DNA from: Isoetes taiwanensis
Taxonomy: Eukaryota > Streptophyta > Lycopodiopsida > Isoetales > Isoetaceae
Direction of reading: 5' to 3'
Length of the DNA: 64,000 nt
NCBI GenBank assembly: GCA_021234155.1
Contig: JAJEKV010000112.1
Coordinates: 2,536,282 to 2,600,281, forward strand
In this document: positions 1-9,559 of the stretch, in pieces
Numbering within the stretch: position 1 is the first letter of the stretch
Layout of the letters: each line of letters opens with the position of its first letter
The notes under the pieces: model-generated
What the model saw: only the letters and a program-made list of their open reading frames with translations
Databases searched by the model: none
What the model was told of the DNA's origin: nothing
Translations under genes and position numbers: made by a program

Positions 1-430
1 CTCTCCAACTGCCTTCTTGAGCACTCGAATATTTTTCAGTTCGTCGCAGGCGTCTTCAAATGATACCCTGTCCTTCGTTGTAAAACTTTTCTTGTAGACT
101 TCTTTTCTGATGCACTTGTCGAGAACTGAGATCAGTTCTTCATCATCTAATCCTGGGCCTTCCTCATCTCTGTGACATGGAGATCGAATTTTGATGTGTC
201 GACGCAGGGGGAACTGCCTTGTGAATCAGGCAACTTCTTCTCCACATAAGCATCCTAGAATTCATTCCATTTATCCCAGACCTGGCCAGAAGCAAATATT
301 ATCTTGCAGGCATCTTTGGGTACAGTAGGGGGCTTTGGAAGCATCTCCTATTTCATCTCTTTTTTTTTCTTCGATCTGGTGCTCTTACTCTTGTCCTGTA
401 TTATGGTCTGACAAAGTGTCCTTTCTAGCA
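1..430 (-). pseudogene. Degenerate coding remnant, unrecognised
   Basis: On the minus strand this stretch reads as protein-like sequence in two frames. From about 182 down to 1 one frame is open for some 60 codons (EEGPGLDDEELISVLDK onward, then KEVYKKSFTTKDRVSFEDA) and runs off the window edge. From about 430 to 190 another frame reads DACKIIFASGQVWDKW but is broken by several stops. The switch of frame near 190 and the stops show a decayed gene. It may be the downstream part of the minus-strand gene at 913-2010, but no family is recognised. Confidence 0.35.
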
Positions 431-567
431 ATTTGAATTCAACGCTTTTGGACTGACCCCGTCTGGTCGGCATTGGTTTCCCATATTCTATCCATTGGTT
501 ACGAGCATGCCGTAATTGCTCTATATAAGGACTGCAAAAAATAAATTTGTTAGTTCCAAGTTAACAA

Positions 568-965
568 CAAATCACGCCGCGATTTGCCTATTCTGAAAAG
601 AGACTGCTTTGAAGGCGTAATTTCAAAATGGAAGGAAAATCGCGCAATTTGCCTATTCTGGAAAGAGAATGCTTTGATAGAGTGAAGCACTCCCGTTTCT
701 AAATATGCAAATCGCACCTGGCGCAATTTCAAAATGGAAGGGGAATCGCGCCAGGCGTGGTGTGATTTGCCTATTCTAAAAAAAGAATGCTTTGACTGAT
801 TGAAGCACTCCCGTTTCTGAATATGCAAATTGCGCTTGACGCGATTTCAAAATGGAAGGAAAATCGCGTCAGACGCGATTTGACTAATCAGGAACTGGTT
901 AACTGGTTCTATTCAGTTAAACATATCAAGTTTCTGAATAGACAAATCGCGCCAGGCGCGATTTG
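568..965. repeat. Cluster of CpG-rich palindromes
   Basis: At least six short inverted repeats of the form AAATCGCG-N-CGCGATTT lie here: about 568-586, 637-651, 709-730, 741-769, 826-848, 860-882 and 943-965. The last is perfect: 11 bp arms (CAAATCGCGCC and its complement) around one base. They sit inside a looser tandem array whose units carry TTTCAAAATGGAAGG and GCCTATTCTGAAAAGA. Related palindromes with changed bases recur to about 4500. They could form cruciforms and are CpG-dense. Function unknown. Confidence 0.75.
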
Positions 966-1470
966 CAAATACCAAAACAATTGCACTAATTTTAGCTAGC
1001 TCGGCAGGAATTGTTGAGCTGCTTAGGAATCGGCAGTTTCTGACCGAGTAGCGCCTATGGAATAGCTGATTTTCAGTATTCTGTGCCTTTTGAATCAGAA
1101 TCTTCTGAGCCTCTATTGAGTGCTGCCCATCTATTATCATGAAATGTATGTCAAGGTTATCGATGAAGTCATCCAGCTTGTTCCACATCAGTACCTTCCT
1201 TGTCTTCGTATCGTAAAGTACTACATCTATCGGCATTGGTATCTGCCCTGGATTTTCGATCATGCTGTTGACTATTTCCAAGGAGTGCTGCTTGTCGTAC
1301 CTTCTGCTGACATAAATAGCTTTAGTGGACCTGAAAAGCCTATCGATGTGGATGGGATGGGTGAAGCTAAGGCCCAGTGGATACTTATCAGCATATTTTT
1401 TGAGCTTGCTCATCGCCTCTAACTGCTTGGCCTTGTCATCATCACTTATAAAGCTGCTGTGACTTCTGTA
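913..1470 (-). pseudogene. Gene remnant with ParB/DGQHR-like motif
   Basis: An open frame of about 185 codons reaches a stop at 913 and can be extended upstream of the first ATG (1413) to about 1470 as SHSSFISDDDKAKQLEA. Its centre reads YDKQHSLEIVNSMIENPGQ, then PMPIDVVLYD and FMIIDGQHSIEAQKILI. A helix, a PI-x-V strand and a strand-IDGQH-helix is the order seen in ParB/sulfiredoxin-fold and DGQHR domains, where DGxHR marks the active loop. The residue after H here is S, not R, so activity is uncertain. Reading frames on both sides are shifted relative to it, so the whole gene is probably broken. The relation to bacterial DGQHR proteins is by motif only. Confidence 0.4.
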
Positions 1471-1553
1471 GTGTCCCTGCCTTTAGAACTTGCATCTTCC
1501 TTATCCTTCAATGTCTGCATGTAGACACTGCATGAGGGCCTCGTGCTGACAGC

Positions 1554-2010
1554 TCATCGTACAGTTGAAAGCCCTTCGCACATTCTTTTAGGCATCAAGG
1601 GCTCGCCAACTGTCCAGCCATATTTGAACAGGGTGTCGACAGAGTCATCTGATCTTAGAGAAGTCTCTTTAAAACAACTAGAACTGTAGCGATTAATCTT
1701 CTTTAGGCTCTTCTTATTTTTTTGCCCCACTTCAAGTAACACTGAACAATATAAATCGTCCTGTTCTTCGCATGTGGTAACAATTCCCTGCTTCTTCATT
1801 TGATCAGTCTCTTTTACCCTAGACATAAAAATAAGATATGTCTTCCCACTAGTCTTGAAGATCTCGACATACCATTCTGACCCCTCTATAAGATCTTCTT
1901 CTGGACAGGGAGGTTCTACCCGAGCCTTTATTATTCCAGATATATCTTCTAATGTCAACACATGCTGTAAGTCTGTAACGGTTATGTCTTCATCTGTCTT
2001 TTGCTTTTTC
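1554..2010 (-). pseudogene. Unrecognised minus-strand ORF upstream of the DGQH remnant
   Basis: Open from about 2008 to a stop at 1554, beginning KKQKTDEDITVTDLQHVL and passing through EEDLIEGSEWYVEIFK and KTYLIFMSRVKETDQMKK. It is hydrophilic with an alternating strand pattern and no recognised domain. A stop and frame change separate it from the DGQH remnant about 100 bp downstream, so the two were probably one gene. Low complexity is absent, which favours former coding function. No family can be named. Confidence 0.35.
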
Positions 2011-2127
2011 TAGGTTGAAGATCTTTGACTGAGTTTGGTTTTTCTTTTGATTGTCCTTTGTGTTCCCGCAGAATGATAGCATAACATTAACGTTGAAATA
2101 CGAAAATACATGCTAACTTGCAACGTA

Positions 2128-2310
2128 CGCAACAAAAACGCGCTTGACGCACTTTGAAACCGAATTTGGGGAATTTAAACTTAGTCTAAATTGCGCCATG
2201 GGCATTTTGTCGGAAAAAAAAGGGGCTTGTCAATATAGAATCCAGAGATAAGAAACAAACATAATGCTTGGAATGTATGCAACAAATACGCGCTTGGCGC
2301 GCTTTGAAAC
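2128..2310. repeat. Three diverged copies of the CpG palindrome
   Basis: Copies at about 2128-2150 (ACGCGCTTGACGCACTTT), 2189-2209 (TTGCGCCATGGGCATTTTG) and 2282-2310 (ACGCGCTTGGCGCGCTTT). The first and third are each followed by TTTGAAACC and a similar AT-rich tail, so they are direct repeats about 155 bp apart. They belong with the 568-965 cluster. Confidence 0.6.
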
Positions 2311-2669
2311 CAAGCTTAGAGATTTTAATCTTAATCTGAAAGCACAACTAACTATAGAAGACTGTTCTACTAACTATAGAAGACTAAAAATACTGGATAC
2401 AGAAATGAACCAAAACACAACATGAAGAAATATCAAAAAATATTTCTTCATAACATATACTTGCATATATTTTTTCATAGCATATTTCTTCAAAGAGATA
2501 TCTTGTCACAACATATATTTGCATACATCTTGGGACATATGAACTGAAGTATTAGAGGACATATGCTTCTTAGCGGATAATAACTGTAGTATTAAAGAAA
2601 AACATCCTAGAAACCTAACGAAAGGAGGGACACAGAAACAAAATATATAAGAAAAAATGATGAATACCT

Positions 2670-2793
2670 GAACTGCTGGCTGGATTAGTGCTTTCAGCTT
2701 GTTCATCAAGATCCTGGGTTGCTTTGGCATGTCTCCCACCTCTACCTGCACCTTAGTCACGGCTGCCAGATCCTCCAGACGCCATAAAACTGC
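2670..2793 (-). pseudogene. First-exon remnant, MASGGSGSRD start
   Basis: On the minus strand an ATG opens MASGGSGSRD, then a TAA stop, then continues in frame as GAGRGGRHAKATQDLDEQ to a plausible splice donor (CAG|GTATTC) near 2670. A Gly/Ser/Arg-rich start, one in-frame stop and a donor look like a decayed first exon of the minus-strand gene whose later parts lie at 1-2010. No domain is recognised. Confidence 0.3.
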
Positions 2794-3257
2794 AATTTCA
2801 GAAGATATGTTATGAGACTAGAGTTTTCATTCAAATTTATATGTATGGGTTGATAATCTAAGCCGTCAGATTAAAACCGTCATTTTAAATTCCCGTCATT
2901 TAAAAATTATACCGCCTAAAGTAACCACCATTTTTTAAATGTGCTTTTCTTTTTAATGCAATTTCAAGAAAATAATTAATTCTTATTTTCGAGAAACGCA
3001 TATGTGGCAAGCTACTTCCACCTAATCGACCACCTAATCTCTCAAGATCACCGACTTGCTTCCGATAGCATCCTTCACCGACCGGCTTTCGATAGCGTCT
3101 TTAGCGCCTTCAATCGAACATCTTCAGTGTCCTCAGTCTTCAATCGATCATGTCGGCTGAACTACTGTGAGTGTCATTCTATTCTGAATATGCGCAGCTT
3201 CGTTTTTTTTTTTTCTTTCATGCCAATTCTTTCATTCTGGTTGTTTATCAATGTGGA

Positions 3258-3495
3258 AGAAGAATGTTATCTTTTAACAACAAACTTGAAGCATCGAGTA
3301 GGATTATGTAAAGTCAAAGATCTGAATCTAACTTCTATGTGCCATGGTGTTCCTCTTGGAAACAGTTTCTGTAAAATTTCAACTATAAATTGCAATTATG
3401 AGGATGAGGCTCTTCCACGAAGACATCCCGATGGCGACACAGTTGGTGGAAACATGGGCACATTTGTAGCATGGCCAAAAGAACGTCTGGAAAAG
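3258..3495 (+). pseudogene. Isolated transposon-type exon (DUF8039-like)
   Basis: A plus-strand exon ends at a good donor (AAAAG|GTATGTATA, about 3495). Its end reads MCHGVPLGNSFCKIST, then DGDTVGGNMGTFVAWPK. The pattern HGVPLGN ... TVG-x-x-x-GTFVAWPK is what I know from plant CACTA/En-Spm-associated proteins, now named DUF8039. No TNP2 transposase or Ulp1 protease exon lies nearby, so this is a fragment. The reading frame upstream to 3004 is open but runs through a poly-T stretch and is probably not exonic. Confidence 0.45.
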
Positions 3496-3769
3496 GTATG
3501 TATATAATTCTACTGATTACTGAAACATGATATGAATATATCATAACATGTGTGTCATGATGTGAATATTGAATTCTTTGATGCTCTTTAGCCAGTCTTA
3601 TCAACCCTAGAAAATCACACATTAATCAAAATATATAGTTTTTTGGGGTTGGTCAGACTGGCTAGAGGGCATCAAAGGATTTCAATGTTTCCGATATTGC
3701 GTATAAAAGAAAACATAATAAAAGTCTTGTGAGTTTAGATGTAAACATCAAATTAGACATTACAGTACA

Positions 3770-4500
3770 AAATTGCGCGAGGTGCAAGATTGTTTTAATA
3801 TTCACAAAATGGGATGTACATATTTTTTATTTAGTGTCAAAATGTGCCAGGCACGAGTTGTTTCCAAACTAACATAATGAGGTTGTACATATCTAACACA
3901 ATGAGGCTATACATATCTCTACAAAATGTTACAAGGCCCACTTGATCAGCAAGATAACGAGTCACTTGGCCACTGTACCACTCTGATATGACCCCATCCT
4001 CCCATTCATTGGGAATGTCGAGTCTCCATATCAGAGTATCCCGTCGATCTCTGGCCTTCCTGATCATTTCCTCATATTTATTTGTTGGCAATACATCAAG
4101 AGCATAAGGAGTCGCATAAACCCCGTGATGCGATGGTAGCATTCCCATGGCCTTACATAAAGACTATCAAATGGCTTTTCCACCTCTTTTTGTAGGTTTT
4201 GAACAACACAATTAAGAAGTAACTTGTACGGGGTCCAGCGTTGATTGTCGTCCAAACGAAGTATACTTGAACGAGAATCAGCCATGTGAAATGCACTAAA
4301 ACGAGAGAAATTAACTAATTGGAAAATAATATTCCTCTCGCCAGAAAATAATCAGAAAGGTTTATGTTCAAAACGCGTGAGGCGCGTTTTCTAAAGGGTG
4401 TTTTTTATAAGTTTTACTCTACACGCGCCTGGCGCGTTTTTGAAAAATTTTAAAGGAAACCAAAAGGGCAAAATCAAAATGCGTCAAGCGCAATTTCGTC
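3770..4500. repeat. Further diverged palindromes
   Basis: Diverged copies of the same palindrome at about 3773 (TTGCGCGAGGTGCAAG), 3840 (TGTGCCAGGCACGAG), 4370 (ACGCGTGAGGCGCGTTTT), 4423 (ACGCGCCTGGCGCGTTTT) and 4478 (TGCGTCAAGCGCAATTT). In each, T/A-rich arms flank a GCGC-type core with a two- or three-base centre. They interleave with the minus-strand remnant at 3837-4285. Confidence 0.55.
3837..4285 (-). pseudogene. Degenerate ORF, MADSRSSILRLDD start
   Basis: From an ATG at 4285 the minus strand reads MADSRSSILRLDDNQRW, then LQKEVEKPFDSLY; near 4150 the frame shifts and continues as GVYATPYALDVLPTNKY, MIRKARDRRDTLIWRLD and WEDGVISEWYSGQV to a stop at 3837. Joining the two frames gives roughly 145 residues of ordinary protein composition. 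It may be the 5' part of the gene at 1-2793, with the plus-strand exon at 3258-3495 inserted later. Function unknown. Confidence 0.35.
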
Positions 4501-4819
4501 CATTATTATAATATATCATATTATAACGAAGCATATGATACATAGATCTAGTTACGGGAAGAAAACATTACTTACCAGATTTTACTAGACAAAGAGGTGA
4601 GCCACGAACTTGAACAACAAGGTTGATATTTGGATTTGCAAGGATGAAATAATAAAAGCAGCTAAGATACTGATACACAAACGAAGTTCTCGAAAAACAA
4701 GAAGCCAGGGAATATGAATAGATATATGAATCGATATAGCAAGAGCAAAAGCAATAACAATTGCAATAGCAGAGCAATTGCAATTCTGGTGCAGATAGCA
4801 AATAGAAGTATAGAATTAG

Positions 4820-4930
<111 letters not shown>

Positions 4931-5057
4931 CAATAGAATAAGAGCAGATAGATAGGGGATACAGAATTAGAACAGAAATATACATTTCATTTGTATATAT
5001 CTATTCTGTCTTATTCTGTACTTTTATGACACTATTTCTTTTTCTATATATATATCT

Positions 5058-5203
5058 GTTCTTTCAAATACCTAGAAATAAGAACAGAGAAAGACCTAGA
5101 GTAGAAATCATACTTGTTCTTTCAAATACCTAGAAATAAGAACAAAAGAAGACCTAGAATAAAAACATATGGACTAGAACTAGAACTAGAACTAGAACTA
5201 GAA
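5058..5203. repeat. 58 bp tandem duplication and (CTAGAA)n
   Basis: A 58 bp unit starting GTTCTTTCAAATACCTAGAA occurs at 5058-5115 and again at 5116-5169 with a few changes. It is followed by five CTAGAA units at about 5172-5203. Confidence 0.8.
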
Positions 5204-5205
5204 TA

Positions 5206-6020
5206 AAAATAAGAGAAGTTGAATAAGAAACAGAATAAGAACTAGAACAAAAAATAAGAACAGAATAACTAGAAATCCTCAATTGGATCTGAGCAGAGTT
5301 TTGAGCCTGAATTTGAGATTGAGAACAGAATAGAGATTTCAGCAGATCAAAATTAAGCGCCTAAGCTTCAGATCGAGCCAAATCGCCCCAAATTTATCAA
5401 GCAGAAAATTTTTGAATGAGAAAAGTTCGAATATACATAATAACTGTTAAAAAAAAAGTTCAAACCATACCATAATAACTGCCGCGAAAATTTATTACTA
5501 TATATTTAATACCTAAAATGTTAGAGGTTTTATTTATATATAATGTTATAGGTCATTATAAAGTTATCTCTACATATGTTAGAAGTCATTACAAAGTTAT
5601 AAAGCTAGGCTCATTCATATGTAAGCCTTTATACCTATTACTATTAATTTTACCTATATATTTTCTAAAGTATTTTTTCTAGAAAATATATTCTAGAAAA
5701 TAATTATATATAAAGGGTGAGGAAAATAACACGGGAAATCCCATTATATAAATAGAATGAGAACATAGAAAGAGACATATGAGAAATTGATGACATGCAT
5801 AGACTTATGGTGCCTTAGATGTAATAGAAATGAAATGCCATCATAAACAAAGATGCATACATATAGATCGATAGTATCAAAGAAGTTATTATAGAAGTTA
5901 TCAAAGAAGTTCCTCTTACAATAATATATTATGCTTTCCTTTATTGATTGAAATAAGTATGCTTTCCTTTAAAAACATGTTGGGGAGATGTTTTTGGATG
6001 TACTAACTTATTCTTTGTTT
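5206..6020. other. AT-rich non-coding stretch
   Basis: No credible coding frame, RNA gene or element end. AT-rich sequence with TATATA-type runs near 5500-5720. The last bases (TATGTATTTTAG at about 6022-6033) look like the polypyrimidine and acceptor end of an intron, ahead of the acidic exon. Confidence 0.5.
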
Positions 6021-6033
6021 GTATGTATTTTAG

Positions 6034-6245
6034 GTCAATGGCATGCAACATGTTAAAAAAAATGCCCACAATGATGATGACCAAGGCAAGGAAAAATCCC
6101 CAAATGATGAAGATGATGCCTAAGGAAAGGAAAAGACCCCAAATGATGTTGATGATGACGAAGGAAAGGAAAAGACCCCAAACGAAAAGGATGATGCCAA
6201 AGGAAAGAAAATTGTAATTTATACTCGGGTCGATTGGAAAACGAA
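6034..6245 (+). pseudogene. Acidic-repeat exon remnant
   Basis: Following an acceptor-like TATTTTAG, one plus-strand frame reads HVKKNAHNDDDQGKEKSP, then three imperfect 12-residue units (KEKSPNDEDDA, KEKTPNDVDDDEG, KEKTPNEKDDAKG), then KKIVIYTRVDWK. A TAA stop lies after the first DDA, at about 6121. The underlying DNA repeat is about 36 bp. A protein-like tail after the repeat suggests a former coding exon rather than noise. It ends where the LINE begins. Confidence 0.35.
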
Positions 6246-6256
6246 AAAGTCAAGAT

Positions 6257-8478
6257 CCTGCATGAATGCAACAAAGAGATAGTTGTTGCTTATGAAAGTA
6301 TTTATTGGGCTCGATTTCAGGGCCATGAAATTGTATATTTGAAGCTGGACTTTGCAAAAAGCGTACGACAGTGTTGACTGGACTTTTTTAGAGAAATGTC
6401 TCTTACGCTTTGGTTCTGGTGCCCAATTCACAGCTGATGTCATGAGGCTTCATTATTCTGCTCGCTCTTCTATTCTCTTCCAAGGGAAACCCTCCGCATT
6501 CTTTCAGGTGGGTCGTAGCATTCGTCAGGGCTGCCCATTAGCTCCATTATTACTTACAGTTGTGGCAGAGGTCCTTGCCCAGGTCTTCTCTTTGCCGCTC
6601 AGGAAGGAGTCTTGTGTGGACTTCCTATGAATAATGGGTCCCAGGAGATCTGTAATCAATATGCGGATAATTCCTTTTTCTGAGGGCAGATGAGCAAAAT
6701 TTGCAGAATGCCATTTCCTTGTTGGATTCTTTTTCCCTAGCATCTGGTATTTTTGTGGGTTGGCAGAAGTGCACAACACTATGGGCATTGGACTCTCTAG
6801 TTCCGCCATGCGTAACTGCCTATCTATGGAAGATTCTTTCCCATGATAAAGCAACCAAACTTCTTGATATCCCTGTAGGTGTTCAAATCTCATCAGGAGA
6901 TGCTTGGGAGGCAGTGATTAAGGGCTTAGAAAAACACCTTTTTTGGTGGTCCACAAGTAAGCTTTCCATGGCGGGACGAATTGTTGTGGCTAAGTCCCCA
7001 TGTGTATATGGCTTCATTCATGTTGGCTCCACAGTCAAAAGTACAACTTATTATTAGGGTTGTCAGGAACTTCTTTTTTTTTTTGGGGAGGGGGAGGGGA
7101 CAAAGAAGAATGATGCTGTAAAAGTCAATTGGAAAAAATGCATGTTGCCAAAGCATTTTGGCGGCCTTGCGATGATCAAATTTCTTTTGCAGACCAAAGT
7201 GATGATTTCTAAGTTTATTTGGAGAATTTTGAATAATGTGGACGAGTCCCCGGGTTCCCGTCTTGTTTATCTGTCTTTGCAAATGTGCATTTCTTTTGGG
7301 TCTCCATCTGTTAGACCACTTTTCCCATGGGCTCTGTTTTATCCACTGACCGCATACCCTAATGCGTCTCCATTTCTTAGAGGATTGCTAGTTACGTGGG
7401 AGACTGTACAATCTCTGTTTCATTGTCACTATCTTGCACATGCTAGCACCACTGCAAGTTGTTGGTGGATTCCATTGGATGGCGGTCCTCTGGTATCTTC
7501 AGTCCACTCATTGACGCAGCGTCGATGGAGATTAGCAGGTGTGTATATGATATCTGATTGGTATAATAATCAAAGGCAGTTGCTGACATGGGAAGAGTTT
7601 AAAGCTAAGGTCCTCCTTTTAAGGTGGGATCGGGCTATTTGGCAGAAGGTGTCTTCAATTCTTCCTCCAATAGCACAAGTGGATGACCCCCAGCTTTGGG
7701 TAGTTCATGAGCGTGTCAAAGCAAATAAGTTGGCAAATTCCATGTACAAGGTCTTGCTTGCTGTGGACGTCTTGCCTCCTTCCTCCAAGTGGTCCTTGGT
7801 CATTCCTAGGGACCGGCAGAAAGCAGTATGGAAATGGGTATGGGATAAACTGCTCCATCCCAAAGTATCTGTTTTATAGTGGCAAGTCATTCATCGTTAT
7901 CTGTGCGTTAATATTCTGGTGCACAGATTTCGTCTAGAGGTATTTGCACTATGTCTCTTATGTGCACAGAAAGACGAGACAATTGAGCATTACTTCTTCC
8001 TGTGTAGACATGTCAGACATGCTTGGTTGTGGCTCTAATGCCTCTTTCGTTGCAATTTGAATAGCCAACATATGTTATTAGCAGTCTATCCAAATGGATG
8101 GGAAAATTTGGCAAAAAGGGCGTGTCATTTGGCTTCTGCATGGATCATCTGGTCCATTTGGAAAAGAAAGAATATTCTCATATTCAAAGGTCTTGCTTAT
8201 TCAGATGCACAAGTCCTTCTCGATGCCCAACAACGAATTGTCAAAGCATTCAAGTGCTCATCAATTGCTAATGAGGTAAACGACCGTATTTGGGAGCACT
8301 ATCTTTAGATTCACACCTACTCATGAGGTTTTGCTTGCTCTTCATACTATTTAGATGTTGTATTTGAGTGGGGTGGATTTGCTCTGGTGGACATTCTCTC
8401 CACTGAGTTTTTAGTCCCCATTGTACTTTATAACTCTCTCTAGATAATAAAGGCTCAAGTCCTTCAAAAAAAAAAAAA
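6257..8478 (+). mobile_element. 5'-truncated LINE, copy 1
   Basis: A non-LTR retrotransposon fragment beginning inside the reverse transcriptase and ending in a poly(A) run (8466-8478) shortly after an AATAAA (8447). It shares family-level protein similarity with the antisense LINE at 20703-26133: VAYESIYWARFQGHE here against AAYEGIYWARLQGHR there. Endonuclease and ORF1 are missing, as expected for 5' truncation. No target-site duplication was found, so the exact 5' border (about 6257) is uncertain. Confidence 0.85.
6290..8310 (+). pseudogene. LINE ORF2 remnant (reverse transcriptase, zf-RVT)
   Basis: Broken frames in order. RT fingers/palm: YLKLDFAK, a frame break, then AYDSVDWTFLEKCLL and GRSIRQGCPLAPLL (6300-6600). 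The catalytic box reads NQYADNSFF near 6660, so the second aspartate of YADD is N. Thumb/connection region: LPKHFGGLAMIKFLL and WEEFKAKVLLLRWDRA (7140-7660). C-terminal zinc-binding zf-RVT region: RQKAVWKWVWDKLLHPK, then FALCLLCAQKDETIEHYF (7810-8000). Several frameshifts and stops and the lost Asp make it inactive. Confidence 0.85.
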
Positions 8479-8479
8479 T

Positions 8480-9040
8480 TCAGGTATATACCAGCATGCC
8501 CTTTACCCATATGAGTCGAGTGTCTACCTTTTAGGGGCAACCCAAAAACCTTCATGGTAGAGGAAAATATTAGACTTCCACAAGGAAAATAAGGCTCTTC
8601 AATGTGAAAATCCAAACTATTAGATTATGCATCATAAATTTTCATGTGACCTTATATGGACTGAGGTTAATGGTCTTTATGGTGGTCGATGGGCTTGCGG
8701 ACTCTATTCTAAGTTGTATTGTAGCTTCTGGGTATTATTAGTATTGGAGCTTTTGAGATGGTAAATGGTTTTATGGAAGTACATTATAAAATATTCTTCT
8801 ATGATTGGACAAGCCTAAGTTGGAATGATCTTAAACATTTATGGAGAAATAAAATAGTGGTAATCCTAAGTTGGAATGATCTTAAACATTTATGGAGAAA
8901 TAAAATAGTGGTAAGTCTAGAAAGGGCAAAAGTCATTTCTCTAATATATAATTGTAATTAGGCCGATAAGGGTGCAGCTTACATATGGTGTTTTCTATGC
9001 TTGAGATTACCCACGTGTAAGCATACACGTAAACAATTTT
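8480..9040. other. Non-coding, with a 51 bp tandem duplication
   Basis: The only structure seen is a near-perfect tandem duplication: a 51 bp unit starting CCTAAGTTGGAATGATCTTA at 8814-8864 and 8865-8914. No gene is supported. Confidence 0.6.
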
Positions 9041-9048
9041 GAAGAATG

Positions 9049-9170
9049 GAGCTCTTTCTAGAAGCTAGGCCGGAACTTCTCTCATCTTCTAAAATCATCG
9101 ATTTTACAGGTCTAGAATGATCTAGACGATTCTCTATTGATATAAAAAGGAGGGACTGGCGCAAATCGAA
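9049..9170 (+). promoter_or_regulatory. Heat-shock-promoter-like module 1
   Basis: A TTCTAGAA heat-shock element core (9056-9063) is followed by GGAACTTC, TCTAGAATGATCTAGA and a TATAAAAA box at 9141-9148, then GGAGGGACTGGCGC and AAATCGAAA. TTCnnGAA is the binding unit of plant HSFs. No open reading frame follows. A similar module lies at 9395-9500. Role inferred from motifs only. Confidence 0.35.
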
Positions 9171-9394
9171 ACCGAGAGCTTAGGTTGATGGCAAGTTGGG
9201 CGAAGTGGGCATTTGTCTGGCAGACATACTAGATTGGTTTTTTATTTTGGCTGTATTGGAGGGCCGAAGGCAAGCTCCAGATTTTAGGAAGGACTGGAAG
9301 TAGTTCCTTTTAGGGGACGATTTGATGGAGCATTTGTATTCTCCACTGCGGCTTTTATTTTCTGCCTGGAAGGAAATCGTTATCTTAAGATCGG

Positions 9395-9500
9395 CATGGA
9401 ATTCGAGAGCTCCAGATGAATGTAGAACCTTCTGGATTCTTCTTTTTTTTGGTATAAAAGTGGAGGATTGGCGCTTCAAGCATCGAAATACAGATGTTCA
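9395..9500 (+). promoter_or_regulatory. Heat-shock-promoter-like module 2
   Basis: GAACCTTCTGGATTCTTC at 9425-9442 fits GAAnnTTCnnGAnnnTTC, three perfect HSE units and one imperfect, and is followed by TATAAAA at 9453-9459. The downstream text GGAGGATTGGCGC ... CATCGAAA matches module 1, so the two are duplicates. No HSP coding sequence is present in the next kilobase. Confidence 0.4.
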
Positions 9501-9559
9501 AATAGATTATAGGGGAGGGTGTCCATTGGCTGCGCACCTAAGGGGGAGATTGCTGCAAC

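Noticed and set aside
550-828. 92-codon ORF on the minus strand or similar frames across the palindrome cluster
   Set aside because: Made of the tandem palindrome units; repeated SFRIGK motifs reflect the DNA repeat.
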